Assembly (NCBI GenBank): GCA_009103225.1
Contig: RHPI01001428.1
Location: 436,124 to 500,123 of the forward strand
Reading direction: 5' to 3'
DNA length: 64,000 nt
Source: Chlorokybus atmophyticus
Lineage: Eukaryota > Streptophyta > Chlorokybophyceae > Chlorokybales > Chlorokybaceae
A program made the translations under genes and the position numbers. Under the pieces are notes generated by a model. That model ran no database searches. It was not told the origin of the DNA and saw only the letters and a program-made list of their open reading frames with translations. Positions 13,901 through 25,418 of this stretch are shown here, piece after piece. Position 1 is the stretch's first letter; each line of letters begins with the position of its first letter.

Positions 13901-14412
13901 CTGCTGGTGCATAAGTTGTGAGCGAGCTTTTCTGACAGGGGGCTCAAAGGGGGGATATACCGCTCTCGTTGAACGCGCTGGCCGTGATGCGAGCGTCGCC
14001 GACGAATGACGATTGGGACTCCGCTGCTGTTGATGTTGAAGAGCAAAACGATAGCAACCAGCAACGTGACAAGAAGAAAGCGCACGCGGCGACAACCTCA
14101 GCGGGCGTGCAGTGGAAGGGCATGGAGATGGCGCGCGATCTGTATCCCAACCTGAGACCCCTCAATAGCAAGAGACAGAAGAAGAACGCAAAGACAGTCA
14201 CCGAGAAGCGGCCATTGACGGGAGGGACGTCAAGCCCGGATGCATCGCCCACATCAAGCCCCTTTTCAGCAGCATCTTCTCCTTTGTCGTCTTCATCACC
14301 ACACCGGGGTGCGAGTGTTGTGGCGAGCCTGCTGCAACGTGTGTTCACAGCAGAAGATAGGCGACAGCCGTACCTGGAACAAAATGACACAAAACCCGCT
14401 TCACCTTCTTAG
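10902..14412 (+). CDS. Secreted GH16 beta-glucanase with X8 domain, membrane anchor and tail
   Basis: Nine exons: 10902-11081, 11547-11621, 11704-11795, 11861-12052, 12176-12290, 12375-12870, 13219-13392, 13576-13772 and 13939-14412, giving about 664 aa.

The start at 10902 gives a signal peptide (hydrophobic AAAWLLLLAEV near residues 14-24). A GH16 laminarinase-type domain follows at about 38-312. Its catalytic signature is GEVDILE, with nucleophile E173, helper D175 and acid/base E178. An X8/CBM43 domain spans about 342-441 (WAC, spaced cysteines, DIYYK, HGCEFGG). A transmembrane helix lies at about 461-482, followed by a basic stop-transfer segment and a roughly 180-residue Ser/Pro/Lys tail.

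The enzyme should cut or re-form beta-1,3 (or mixed) glucans at the cell surface, with X8 holding it to wall glucan. The X8 exons are the least certain part of the model. The exon 6 donor leaves one base, and the next acceptor with GT restores the Cys codon. Confidence 0.8.
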
Positions 14413-15438
14413 GTGTATATTGCGATGACTGCGTCAAACTTGTCGTGGCAAGTGTTGAAGCAGTGTGCGCAAGCAGCTTGTGTCTTTTCCAACAAGTGAC
14501 TTTGTTGTTCAGCAGACGCAGCAATGTGTGGTTGAGCGGTAGGCTGTCCGCTGAAAGTGTGTACCTGTGCATACCACAGAAGAAGTTGATGTTTCGTGAT
14601 CTGCGATATGTCTTGTAAGGTCTAGTGACATGAGTAGCTATGTTGAACGTGTTCATAAAAGTTTGCCAGCTTCGCCTAACAAATGCGACTATGCTGTATG
14701 CATCGATGGCATTGTTCACAGTCTGCACTCACAGGCGGAACAGCAACAACACCTAGACAAATAGAGCTCAAGAGGGCAAGATGCGTGCATGTGAAAGCGA
14801 AGCAGTCCGCACAAGAACAGGCGAAGTACACAGCAGTGCACAATGGCAAAGCAACGAGACAAATGCAGGGAGCCAGAGCAGCGCTCAACAGAACTGCAAA
14901 GCTAGGTAGACCTAAGCTAATCCAATGCACAAGCAATAGGCACGCAGGCAGGCAGGCAGGGCAAGGCAACGAAGGACCAGGTGTACCACTTGCGCAGCAG
15001 AGGCGCGGGTGTCAGGGTCTTGTGGTCACCACAGCAGCAACCAAAGTCTAACACATTGACATGCAAGCGTTAAGCTGTCAGCGCAGCTACAATGCCTATC
15101 ACACATGCATCACATACATCACGCACGGGCACCACCCTACTCTACGCTAGTGCCACGTCTGCCTCGGTCGGGTGGGGCGTTCTGACCAGGACTCCTGGCG
15201 CCACTGATGTCCACCCCGGCATCGCCGCCACAACCGCTCCTCGCTCCATAAGTGCCATGGCCTACGCTGCAACGCATAGGCGACTTGATGACGGGCTAGA
15301 CGCACGAACCCCTCAAAGCAACAGACGACGGTGACCAGGACGGCGACAACAATTGACTGAGCCACGCCGGCGACGGCCGCCGCCACACGTCCGCTGGCAG
15401 CGGCTACACAACAACCAGTCACAACGCCTGCAGCATAC

Positions 15439-15465
15439 AGGGAGGTCTAGGCCCTAGACCTCCCT
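15439..15465. repeat. 27-bp palindrome
   Basis: Arms AGGGAGGTCTAGG and CCTAGACCTCCCT are perfect reverse complements around a single C. This may be a cruciform, a mobile-element end or a protein-binding palindrome. No function is visible. Confidence 0.7.
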
Positions 15466-15559
15466 CTATGCCGTACACTATCGAATAGTGTGGCGCATTG
15501 AGTAGGAACAACAAGTGAATTCTAGCCCTTTGGTGATGCGCTTAAGCGTGCTTGCATGT

Positions 15560-15860
15560 GGTTTGGTATGCGCTTGTGTGCGTAATGCATGCCTACAACT
15601 GCCTCGCGCTTATCCTGGACATATGTACATAGGCTTTCAAGAAGTAACGATGCAAAGGTACAACCACACGACCCACAAGCACAGAAACACTCAAGCGCAC
15701 GCAGCAGGCAGGCAGGCAGAACTGTTGAGACAAGGGCAGGAGCTTGCTTAACTATGTGCTTTGCCTAGTGAGTGCGGTGTTGAAGGCGGTGAGGTGGGCA
15801 GGGAAGTTGCAGGGCAGTGTTGTAAGCAAAGGGCTAGCGACCAGACCTGAGCAACAGGGG
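15560..15860. repeat. Diverged dispersed repeat, copy 1
   Basis: Parts of this block recur in the same order near 43530-43790. Shared pieces are CATAGGCTTTC, a GATGCAA-AGGT-x-CAACCAC block, GACAAGGGCA, and the closing string AGACCTGAGCAACA. Identity is patchy, so this is an old dispersed element or duplicated spacer rather than a young transposon. Confidence 0.45.
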
Positions 15861-15928
15861 GAGTGAGAGGCCAGCGCCTTGGTTGGACTCACGGTAGACA
15901 AGCAGCACTAGGGCGAGGGGTGAGGGAA

Positions 15929-16167
15929 GGGGGGGGGCGNNNNNNNNNNNNNNNNNNNNNNNNNNNNNNNNNNNNNNNNNNNNNNNNNNNNNNNNNNNNN
16001 NNNNNNNNNNNNNNNNNNNNNNNNNNNNNNNNNNNNNNNNNNNNNNNNNNNNNNNNNNNNNNNNNNNNNNNNNNNNNNNNNNNNNNNNNNNNNNNNNNNN
16101 NNNNNNNNNNNNNNNNNNNNNNNNNNNNNNNNNNNNNNNNNNNNNNGGGGGGGGGGGGGGGGGGGGG
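15929..16167. other. Assembly gap within poly-G
   Basis: N run at 15940-16146. It is preceded by a G-rich end (G run with a final CG) and followed directly by 21 Gs (16147-16167). The gap probably represents a long dG:dC tract that could not be sequenced or assembled. Confidence 0.85.
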
Positions 16168-16774
16168 TATATGCGGCACTGTGCTTGTGCAAATGGCGCA
16201 GCTATGGTGGCCGCCACGCCTTATTCATCTTGTGCAAAATATTGCAGGGCCTGCCACGCTTTGAGATCATCATGCATAACACTCAAAGCACGTCGCAAAC
16301 CCCAAAATAAATGGCAATAGGCAAGACAGGCAAGACAAGCATGCAGTCATATGATTACATGGGGGCCAAGGCAGAGCTATGCACAGCTTACTTATATGCG
16401 GAGAAAGTGTTATATGCGATTCAGAGAACACGCACTTGAAGTGCAACACATTTGTAAAAGAGAGCAAAGCTCATGTGCACAAACAGCTGCGACGACCTCG
16501 TTGTCGCAATGAAAGCAACATCCCGTCAGGATTAAGATATCTCTTATGATGTACAACCCAGCTCTAGTTATTGGTACTGTGCCCTGCTATCCTTGGCAAA
16601 CTACCACAACCTTACCTGTCATCAAATATCACACTGTTCCTACCAACCCAGTACAAACAACATCAACCGGGGGTTGGTTCACACCATCAGCAACAGGCAC
16701 AGCTATCCGCTTGGCCTGGCAGGTTGGGCGATTCTGTAATTGGGGAGCATCTAGCATCACGACCAGGAAGCCAG

Positions 16775-19700
16775 CTAGCCAGTGTTGCGCATGTTGCTGG
16801 CGATGGCCTTGATAGATCTCAGCAGCGGCATTTCCCACTGTTGTCGCTCGGCCTCCTCTAGAGTCATGTCGCGACGCCTGCCCAGGAGGATGACCTGGAT
16901 GTGGTTCAACGGGTCAAGGTAGCGGTTACGAGAGTCGAGGGACTGCTCAAGGGCAGGGTTGTCTTCGAGTAGACTGCTGAGCTGCGTAACCATCAGCAGC
17001 TGCGACTTGGTGCGGAGGTACTCCTCCTTCATGAGATCAAACACCAGCTGCTGCGTGATGCGGTCCTTGCAGAGGCGCGCATACTCGCGACAGATCTCCA
17101 TGTCCGCCTTGTACAGGGACATCTGCACGTTGCTCAGGAAGTTGCGGAAGAAAGGCCAGTCGCGGTACATCTTCTGGAGCTCGAGGATGCGGTCCGGGTT
17201 GTTCTCGGTGTAGCCGAGGATGGCGCTACCCACGCCATACCACGCGGGGATAACTGCGCGACTCTGGGCCCAGCCAAAAACCCACGGGATAGCTCTCAGC
17301 GAAGACTTGTCGCGCACAGCAGCCTTTCTGCGGGCTGGACGGCTGCCGATGTTCATGAGGCCAATCTCCTCAACAACTGTTGCTTCATAGAAAAAGTCAT
17401 AAAAGCCCTCTGTTTGGTCGGTAAGCTCTCGGTACGCCTTCTCTCCAGCAGCGGCCATGTGCTTGAGAATCTCCATGTGCGCAGGGTTGTCCTCAGACAG
17501 CAACTGCGTCTGCTTCAAACTGGCCTTCAGCAGGGCAGTAACGCCTACAGTCAACTCATAGACGGCGGTCTCAGCATTGCCGTATCGGTAGGTGATGACT
17601 TCTCCCTGCTCAGTGAACTTGATGGTACCGTCCACGCTGCCCGGGGGTTGACCCATGATGCTCTGATGCGTGGGTCCGGCGCCGCGACCAAACGTGCCGC
17701 CTCGACCATGGAAGATGCGGGGCCGCAGTCCCTCTTCTTTGCACAGTGCCATGATCACCTGCTGAGCCTGGTACAGGCTGGTGGCGCTGCTGATGATGCC
17801 GCCGTCTTTACATGAGTCTGAGTACCCAAGCATGACCTCCTGTACATTACCCACAGCCGCAAGGTATTTGCGATATGTGCCGTTGTTCATCAACAGACGA
17901 AGGGCCCTGGGCATCGCCGCCAAGTCGGGGATGGTCTCGAAAAGTGGCGTCACATGGTATTGGGCGTAGAACGTGCCGTCCTCTCGCACACCCAGCAAGT
18001 TGCGTGCAACGAGCCAGGACAGGAACAGCACTTCCATGACATTGCTGGCCTGCTTGGTCATGGAGATGACATACGACGCAACCGCCTCTCGCCCGATAAT
18101 CTCCAAGTTGTTACCGACGCTCACAAAGGTGTTGAGCACAAGCCTTGTGGACTCGCTGACGGATGCCAGGATCTGTTCCACGCGTTCGCGCGACAGAGGC
18201 GACATCTCAATCTGCTCAGCAAGCAATTCAAGGCGTTCATCATCTGACAAGTCAGCGTAATTGTCGCAGACGCCCAGCTGCTCAGAGCTCAACAACTCTG
18301 CAACAGCCTCGCTGTGTGTCGTGGACTCCTGCCTGATATCAAGCGCCATGAGATGGAAGCCGAAGGTCTCCCCGAGCCGCAGCAGATCATTGACCTTAGT
18401 GAGGGCAAGGCGATAGTTGTTATCTGCAATCAGGGATTCCCGGATGGCACGCAGGTCCCTAAGGAACTCTGAAACAGACTCGTATGCATTCTCTTTTGGG
18501 TCCAGACCGGGAATGTCATCAAGGTTGAACTCAATGTCCACCAGAATGTCCTCCCGCGCAAAGGACTGCTGAGCCGCTATCAACTTCAGCTGGTTGTTCA
18601 CAATGCGGATCATCTGCTCTAGCCGGTGTCGCATCACGCGCAGCTTCTTGCGGTACGGCTCTGTGGCGAACAGATCCGGATCTTGTTGGAAGGCTGGGAT
18701 ATTCTTGATGATCTCCTCATCTCCTGACAAGCTATCCATCAGGATGGAACTCACGGGGCTGATGAGGCTGGAGTGCGTGAGCACGTTTGTGGCTGCGCGC
18801 ACGCGGCGGATGTACTCTGCAAGGATGAGACGGCTCTGTAGCAAGGCCGCAAGCTCGGTTGTTTCAGGTGTGACATACGGATTGCCGTCGCGATCTCCAC
18901 CAATCCATGACCCAAACTGAATAAAGCTGGGCACGGTGACAGGCACGCCGTTGTTCAGCGCCTTCAACTCTTCGCCATACACGCGCATGAGACTGCTATC
19001 AGCGTAGGCGTACGTTGTGCACACGGCATCGAATAAACTGAGTCTGAAGTAGTTCAACCCCGTCTGGATCTCCTCAACAACTGTTGGCCGTCTGGACCGC
19101 ATCTCATCTGTCTTCCACAGAATCTCAACCTCTCCTCTGATTGCCTCAACCACGCCCTGGCGTGCCACCTCGCTCAACCGAGGGTCTTCCCGCTTCTCGG
19201 TGAACTCAAATATGCGGTGCAGACACTGCAGTATGACGCGACGCCTTGCTTCTGTTGGATGGGCTGTAAAGACTGGCATGTACTGCACGCCAAGGCAAGT
19301 AAGCAGACGCACCGAATGCTACCTGTGGCATATGTGTACCAATCAAGTGTGCGCTACTGATACAAATCAGTTGCATACCTCTGCTTTTCCAAACAGAGTC
19401 ACAATATCTTCGGCCTTCACCCCCTTTGACTTCATTCGGCGGTATGTGTCGTCAAAGGAAGCATACCAGAGCGGATCCGTAACATTGCTGTCGCGCACCT
19501 GTAGAGAGTTCTTGGTGTTAATCTATGCGCCTTACAGCCAGCCAGCTGTTTGCCAACATAAATGCAAGGGTGCACTTGCAGAAAGTGTTCTCACCTGCTG
19601 CCTCCGCTTTCGATGCAAGTAGGACTCTTCAGCAATGTTCAACAACGATGAATAGCAGTAGAACGAGCGCACCACGGCAGTGATCTGCAGATTATTAAAA

Positions 19701-21395
19701 TAAACGTAAGGACATACAACAAACAAACCTGCATGGCCAGCGGCGAAACAGTACTAGTAGTAGTACCGACAGCAACTATGACAACGTATTTACAATAATA
19801 ATGATAGGCCTAATATAGCTGTCAACAATGTACAACGTAACTAGTAATCACAGCAACACCAGCCATTATCATACTCATACCAAGACACACCACTACAACG
19901 AAGGAACTGTAATTGCCAACCAGCAACACTGAATCCGCTGGTGTTGGTTCTACTGGCAGCGCCAACAAAGTATCTACATTGAACCACCCCCGAAACGGCA
20001 GCTGCCCCAAACCTTGTGTACATGTTGTGTTACAGTTCTCAGCACGTGGTAAAAGGTAACAGACCATGCACGCAAGCAGCACAGGCACAGTATGCGGGCA
20101 CAAAGCTGGCACACATGACTGCAACTGCATGCAGGACAGCTTGACTGAGCTGTACCGTATCAACATCCATCTTCTCAATGAAGCGCAGCAGCGATGCTCG
20201 CGCTCGAGGGTCTTCCTGCTGTCGCATAGAAGCAAACCCATCCCGCAAATGCATCACCTTCGCAAGACAACGTCATCAGCCAGCCTGCTTTATGTTGACA
20301 GAAATGGTTGGAACTTCTGTTTTGCAATGTGCAATGTGCAAAGTGGCCAACACAAAGCTCCTACAGTACCCGGCTGTGCAAAGTGGCAAACATAAGCCCA
20401 CCTTGTCCAACAACCCTTCAGGTCCGTGTTCTGCAATCACGTCATCCAAGATCTGAGCCAAGAAAGCTTTCTGCGGAACGGAACCAATCAAGTTGTGAGA
20501 AGCAGCCTATACACAAAAGAAAATCATGAACTGCTAGCGTGTGAGGAATCTGCACTCGTACAAGGCTACATGTTGATATGCATTGTGAGAACCATGAACT
20601 CCAACTCCTGTGGAATGAAGCCTACAGATGCTATCACATGGAAAACCACTTAGCACCACAAGTACCTGGTCCTCAAGCTCCTCGTCTACGTCAATCACAT
20701 TGGCTGCTTGATGCGCGAGGCCAACAGAGGACCGCAACTCATCCCTTATGCGAGGCCATTCGTTCTCATCAATCTGCTTGCCCTTATCTGCGACGAGAAA
20801 GATGTCCACAACGCGGTCGCCTTCTGTCCTAATCTCTGCGTTGAGCACTCTGCCGTATGGGAAACACCAGCAGGTTAGCAAAACGACATGTCCAAAGGGA
20901 AGCACCCAGTACTCAATTCGATAGAATAACCATCTTGGGTTGGTCACCAAGCATAACCCACAGCCCATGCGTACGTGAGGTTCAAACTTGTAAAAGCTTG
21001 CGTGACATCGCGGAGAAGGTTGGCCTGGTCTGCGGCTTGTATGGTCACGACTGTTCCCTTTTTTACACTGCTGTTGTCAAACTGCACAACAAACTGTCCG
21101 GGAGCTGACACAGTGGAAGTGGTCGCTCCATCTGTCACGATCACGTCTGTGTCGTTCAACACTGCCGGCGTCCTGTCTGAAGCAACACACTGCACTGGCA
21201 CCCTGCCAACCACAGTAATATTCTCACTGCAAGCCAGAGAAGCGTCATTCAGTTCACTGTCAGTAGGCTTCAAGCATCATACCTTTGGACTCGGCTCTGT
21301 TGCTGAGTGCATGGCCATCGACAACACTGCTCGACGGTTGTGGGTTTCCCTCGCAAGCCACCCCGAATGGCGCTGGAGGCCTGACAACCAAACAT
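16775..21395 (-). CDS. Phosphoenolpyruvate carboxylase with N-terminal ACT domain
   Basis: Eight exons on the minus strand: 21395-21283, 21226-20975, 20849-20666, 20506-20402, 20257-20156, 19684-19595, 19498-19379 and 19282-16775, giving about 1157 aa.

Residues 1-38 are Ser/Arg/Gly-rich with one acidic residue, so a plastid transit peptide is possible. Residues about 95-165 are an ACT domain (GTVVTIQAAD, LLRDVTQAF, VLNAEIRTEGDRVVDIF), a fold that usually binds amino acids. Residues about 184-1157 are PEPC, which adds bicarbonate to PEP to make oxaloacetate. It has the catalytic TAHPTE (H330), GGDRDGNP (about 450-457), GYSDSCKDGG, FHGRGGTFGRGAGP and the C-terminal MRNTG.

The RNTG end and the lack of the plant N-terminal phosphoserine motif mark the bacterial type. 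The first PEPC-like exon (AASHNLIG) has no ATG and follows the ACT exon after a 159-base phase-0 intron, so one fused gene is the simplest model. Confidence 0.85.
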
Positions 21396-22688
21396 TACCT
21401 GATTGACATGGATTGCCAGCTGCAGACGACTAGCAAGCAGCACACGACACAGGCATGCAGGTTTTGCACATGACACACCTGCTTTGCAGGCTTGGAGGGC
21501 CCCGCAGACACGCCTGGAGTTTGCAGGGCGAGTCTGCAGGAAACCGAGATTGGTTGCTTGCAACCAAAGCATTCTCCCTTGCTTGCAATGCAGACCAGGG
21601 GCAACCGTGCATGCAAGTTTGCTTGAAGGCGTGTCGTGTGTCTTTGGTGGCACACACAATTCTTTCACCAGGTCACTCAAGAGGCATTTTGGTTGTGCAA
21701 TGCTGAATTGACAGACAACACGCAAGCAGTTGTGTGTTGTCGACCAATTGCGAATTGTCATGACTACACGACAAACTACTTGTAATTCCACAGAAGTTTT
21801 TTGTGTACAAAGGAACGTGCCAGCATAGCTACTCCCTCAACACCATGTTGGCAGCTGCAGTGGGACAACGTACCTTGAGACAGAGCAGATGGATGCAGCC
21901 ATCCCGGAAGAACGCGTTCCCAGCTCAGTGAGCTGTCACGAGGCACTCTTAGCAAGAACGCAGGTATGTGCAGTGCCGCAGGCAACAGCCATGAATATGA
22001 AATTGAGCTTGCAGCTGTTCAACAGACATGTCAGCCGAAACTTCCAACTGACACCCTACACCGTGCTTGATGCAGTGCATTGCTCAGGACTTCAAGCGCA
22101 ACGTCAGGGCGCAAGCCATTGACAACAGCAGAATACATGTTGCATGGTGAAACAACTCCCAGCTGGAGTGACTTAGACCCGCTGACCAGAGCATGGACAA
22201 GAAGAATCGTGCCACAAGCCGCAAGGGGCCGCCCGGCAATTACATGCAAATCTACAACTTGACCGCACCTCAGCAAGCTGACAGCACGCGCCTCAGCAGC
22301 AATACGTCCGCAGCAAGCCTCTCCGCAAGGAAGCGCGAGCTACCGCCGGCTTCGCCGCATGCCATACAGACCGCCAGCTGGCAATGTAGGCCTCCGCTGG
22401 AGCAAAGTCTGCCGCCAGACGTTTACTCTCGTCCGGATGCCGTAACTCGGTGTCGCTCTCGGCAGCGATGCCCAAGCGCGTGTTGGTGAAAGCGAATTGC
22501 ATGGCGCGATCAACCTTGATGCGCTTTTCGAGTTACAATGGAGCTACGAGTTACGTGTCAAGAGCCGGCCCAGAGCCGTAACCTCCTCGCGGCCGCTGGT
22601 GGCTCGCGGTGTTGAGAGAGGTCGTCGAGGGAATCATGCGCGCACGGACAATTCTGCCAGCTGGCACCGGACAGAATCCTTTAAGTGG

Positions 22689-22750
22689 CTCATCACCTGA
22701 TGAAGCTGATGCATTCATCAGCTTCATCAGGTGATGAGGCTTTGTTTTTT
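22689..22750. repeat. 23-bp hairpin followed by T-rich run
   Basis: Perfect arms 22689-22711 and 22716-22738 (right arm begins CATCAGCTTCATCAGGTGATG) with a 4-base loop. They are followed by GGCTTTGTTTTTTTC. It resembles a terminator hairpin in shape, but this is nuclear eukaryotic DNA, so a mobile-element remnant or structured-RNA gene end are alternatives. Confidence 0.65.
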
Positions 22751-25380
22751 TCATTCACACCAACACCTTGGCTCGCTATAACGCTATAACGAGAGGCATG
22801 TGCCATAACACGCGTGAGCTACAAGTGGTAAAAACGATCTTACTTCTGCTTGTTAAATAAAGTTTATTATATAATATAATTTTATATTTATGTATATATA
22901 TATATAATATTTAATATGCAAAATATCCAAGCAAAAACGTCCCCTCTGCTTCCTCCCCCCCAACAGAGTGTCACTCAAAGCTTCCTAACGTCTGTAACAT
23001 GATATGCAACGGGAGTGATCGAAGCAGCTAATGAACCGGGCAATGTGGCATAGGCATTGCTTAAAGCAGCTGCACTATCTTCGTTGTCGTGTTTACGCAG
23101 TTGTGAACTGCAGTGACGCCATAAGGCATAAGGCATATGCAGCATGCAGGTTGAAAAGAAAGATTATCATCTTTCTTCAAATCCCAAACCATAACAAGAA
23201 TTGCGGAGTACAAACTCATGTTGGGTGTTGGGTTCAAGACTACTATTGCCATACATGATTATCAGCGTTGTGTGCCAGAAACGTCACATTGTCATTAACA
23301 AAAAACTGCGCAATCGCGTAACCGGGAGGTGAGATGATCCAACCCGGCTATGAGTGCGCATGCTGCGGCTGATTGACCACATGTATAAACAGCTCCATCC
23401 CTTGAATTTGCCACTCTAGTAGAATAGCCGCACCATTGACATATACTGATAGTACGCGGTCACCATGCTTGCTGAGATACAATTGAATGGCTGCCTGCAG
23501 ATGTACATAAACGGCACGTTAAAGCGCACATGTCAGTGTGAGTTGCAGTTGTAATCCTGTCTTAAACTACATGTCACATTTATGCATAAATACAAACACA
23601 ACGTTACACCGTGACGCAATGTATAATCATTGCGCGTTGAAGCAAAGATCTTCTTACGAATCAGTTGCTCCATCTTATTATCATAATAAGTTACCACACA
23701 AATGTTGCAATACGCAAAAATGCAAGCATGCGATGCTTCACATACAAAAGCAATGATTATATATGATGTTGCACATGCCGTATATTGCAACTTGATATAT
23801 GCAAATCCGTCATTCATAAGCCTTTGCATGAAAAAGTATTTTTATTTGAAAGTAATGCTTATTTTATGCAGCATATATACTCTGTAAACTATGCCTATAG
23901 TGTATAAAGCAAAATGTATAACACATTATGATATAGTAATAATGGCTCATCCACCTAATTGAATGTTGTATTGTAAATCACATAAACTTGGCATGCTGAA
24001 CTATCAAAATCATGTCAATATAAGCATGTCATGTTTGTATGACTTTTACAAAGATATTTTGCGCGCTGACCCAATTGAATAATGCATATGATAAATCTAT
24101 TACTATTGCAGTAACGTGACAAGCTTGTCGAGACGGACAATAAATCTAATTGTATCGCAGATTTGATAATGCCTTGCATTTAAATTAGCGCATTTTCCTG
24201 AAAAGTCAAGTTCTTATTTATTGATAAAATTGGGTGCATTGTCTTGTGTGAGTTGCGAGATATTAGATAGCATGTAATGTGCAAAACACAACATTAACTC
24301 AAAAGGCCACCGCACTTTGATGCTTGTTTGGCCGCATGCATATTCATGTTAAATCAATGTTGGCTTGATGTAAATACATCTGAAAATGAAGGTTTATGTG
24401 ACCATGATTACCAGGTCTCTCATACGACGCACAATGTAAAATCTACTCATAACAAGATCAAGAGTTGCGCAAAGCATACTTTGATAGTTGGGTGTGCTTA
24501 TACCTAGGCTAATAAACGTAGCAAAACCAAGCACACACGGAGCAGGGAGAGATGGGGCATCAATGGTTTACAATTACGCACACACAGTCGCACCACGCAT
24601 GCTCATGATAGCCGCGCTCAGCTAGCATAAGACTCATTTAATGCTATTGTACTCCCACGTGATAACAAGCAGTGCAATAAATACAGTAGCAGCAGACATA
24701 GTAGCAATCAACTAAGCACGGATTAACAGAGTTAGAGTTTTGTTATCAATGTTGACTTAACCTAGTTTAAGGCATGACTTTGGACTAGACCAGACCCTTA
24801 ACATCTGCGTTCAATCAATATATTTAAATACGGCATGAATAATAGACTTGAAGAAAAGAATGCGGTATATACTTTAACGTGTTATCGTTGTTACAATGAT
24901 AACAAGTTAAAGTATGGACTGCGTTTAAGCAAAGAACTCTTCGTTCAATGGCATTTATGTGCAAAACTCGTATAAGACAAAAAATGTACACATATAATAT
25001 ATGTGAATGTGCCACAATGTCATGCCTGACATGCAAGTCATGCTCACTCCCATGCTACTATGTTGACATAATGACTATATGGGAGATCAGCTCCTTAAGC
25101 GTGTGCGGAATTAAAGAGGTTCGCTGATAAACTCAGCCGTTAAGCTTACAAGCCTTGCGCAACATGAACCTTTTAAGGCACTTATGAGTTGCTTGCACAG
25201 AGGTGATCATGGTACATGCCATCAATTTGTTGCTTATGAATAGCACGAATACACGCACGCATCCCCATTGTAACGTCCCCATCCTGTTGTAATATGGGGT
25301 ATGAACATGAGGTGTGACGTCATCACCCACCCACCCACTCACGTTCTCAACCGTCTTCTACGCAAGGTTTTTACGCTTAA

Positions 25381-25418
25381 AACTCCAACCGCACGCTTTT
25401 AAGCGTGCGGTTGGAGTT
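25381..25418. repeat. 38-bp near-perfect palindrome
   Basis: Arms AACTCCAACCGCACGCTT and AAGCGTGCGGTTGGAGTT are exact reverse complements separated by TT. There is no coding context. Confidence 0.75.

Larger units (their letters stand above)
14413..16774. other. Repeat-rich convergent intergenic region
   Basis: This lies between the 3' ends of the GH16 gene (+) and the ACT-PEPC gene (-). It contains a 27-bp near-perfect palindrome (15439-15465) and a diverged block shared with 43.5-43.8 kb. It also contains GCAG and GGCA short repeats, and an assembly gap inside a poly-G run (15929-16167). No reading frame has recognisable coding content. Confidence 0.5.

Noticed and set aside
15834-16264. 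Frames running through the N gap on both strands
   Set aside because: Unknown bases plus poly-G; no coding evidence.
21285-21330. Alternative start ATGGCCATGCAC for the ACT-PEPC gene
   Set aside because: It is in a different frame and its phase does not join the next exon; the start at 21395 does.
22030-22502. Possible minus-strand gene with ATG at 22502
   Set aside because: GC-richer and partly open, but no family match, no consistent exon chain and stop codons soon after each block. Kept only as a note.
22689-22750. Bacterial rho-independent terminator
   Set aside because: Shape fits, but every surrounding gene is nuclear and intron-containing, so I list it only as a hairpin.
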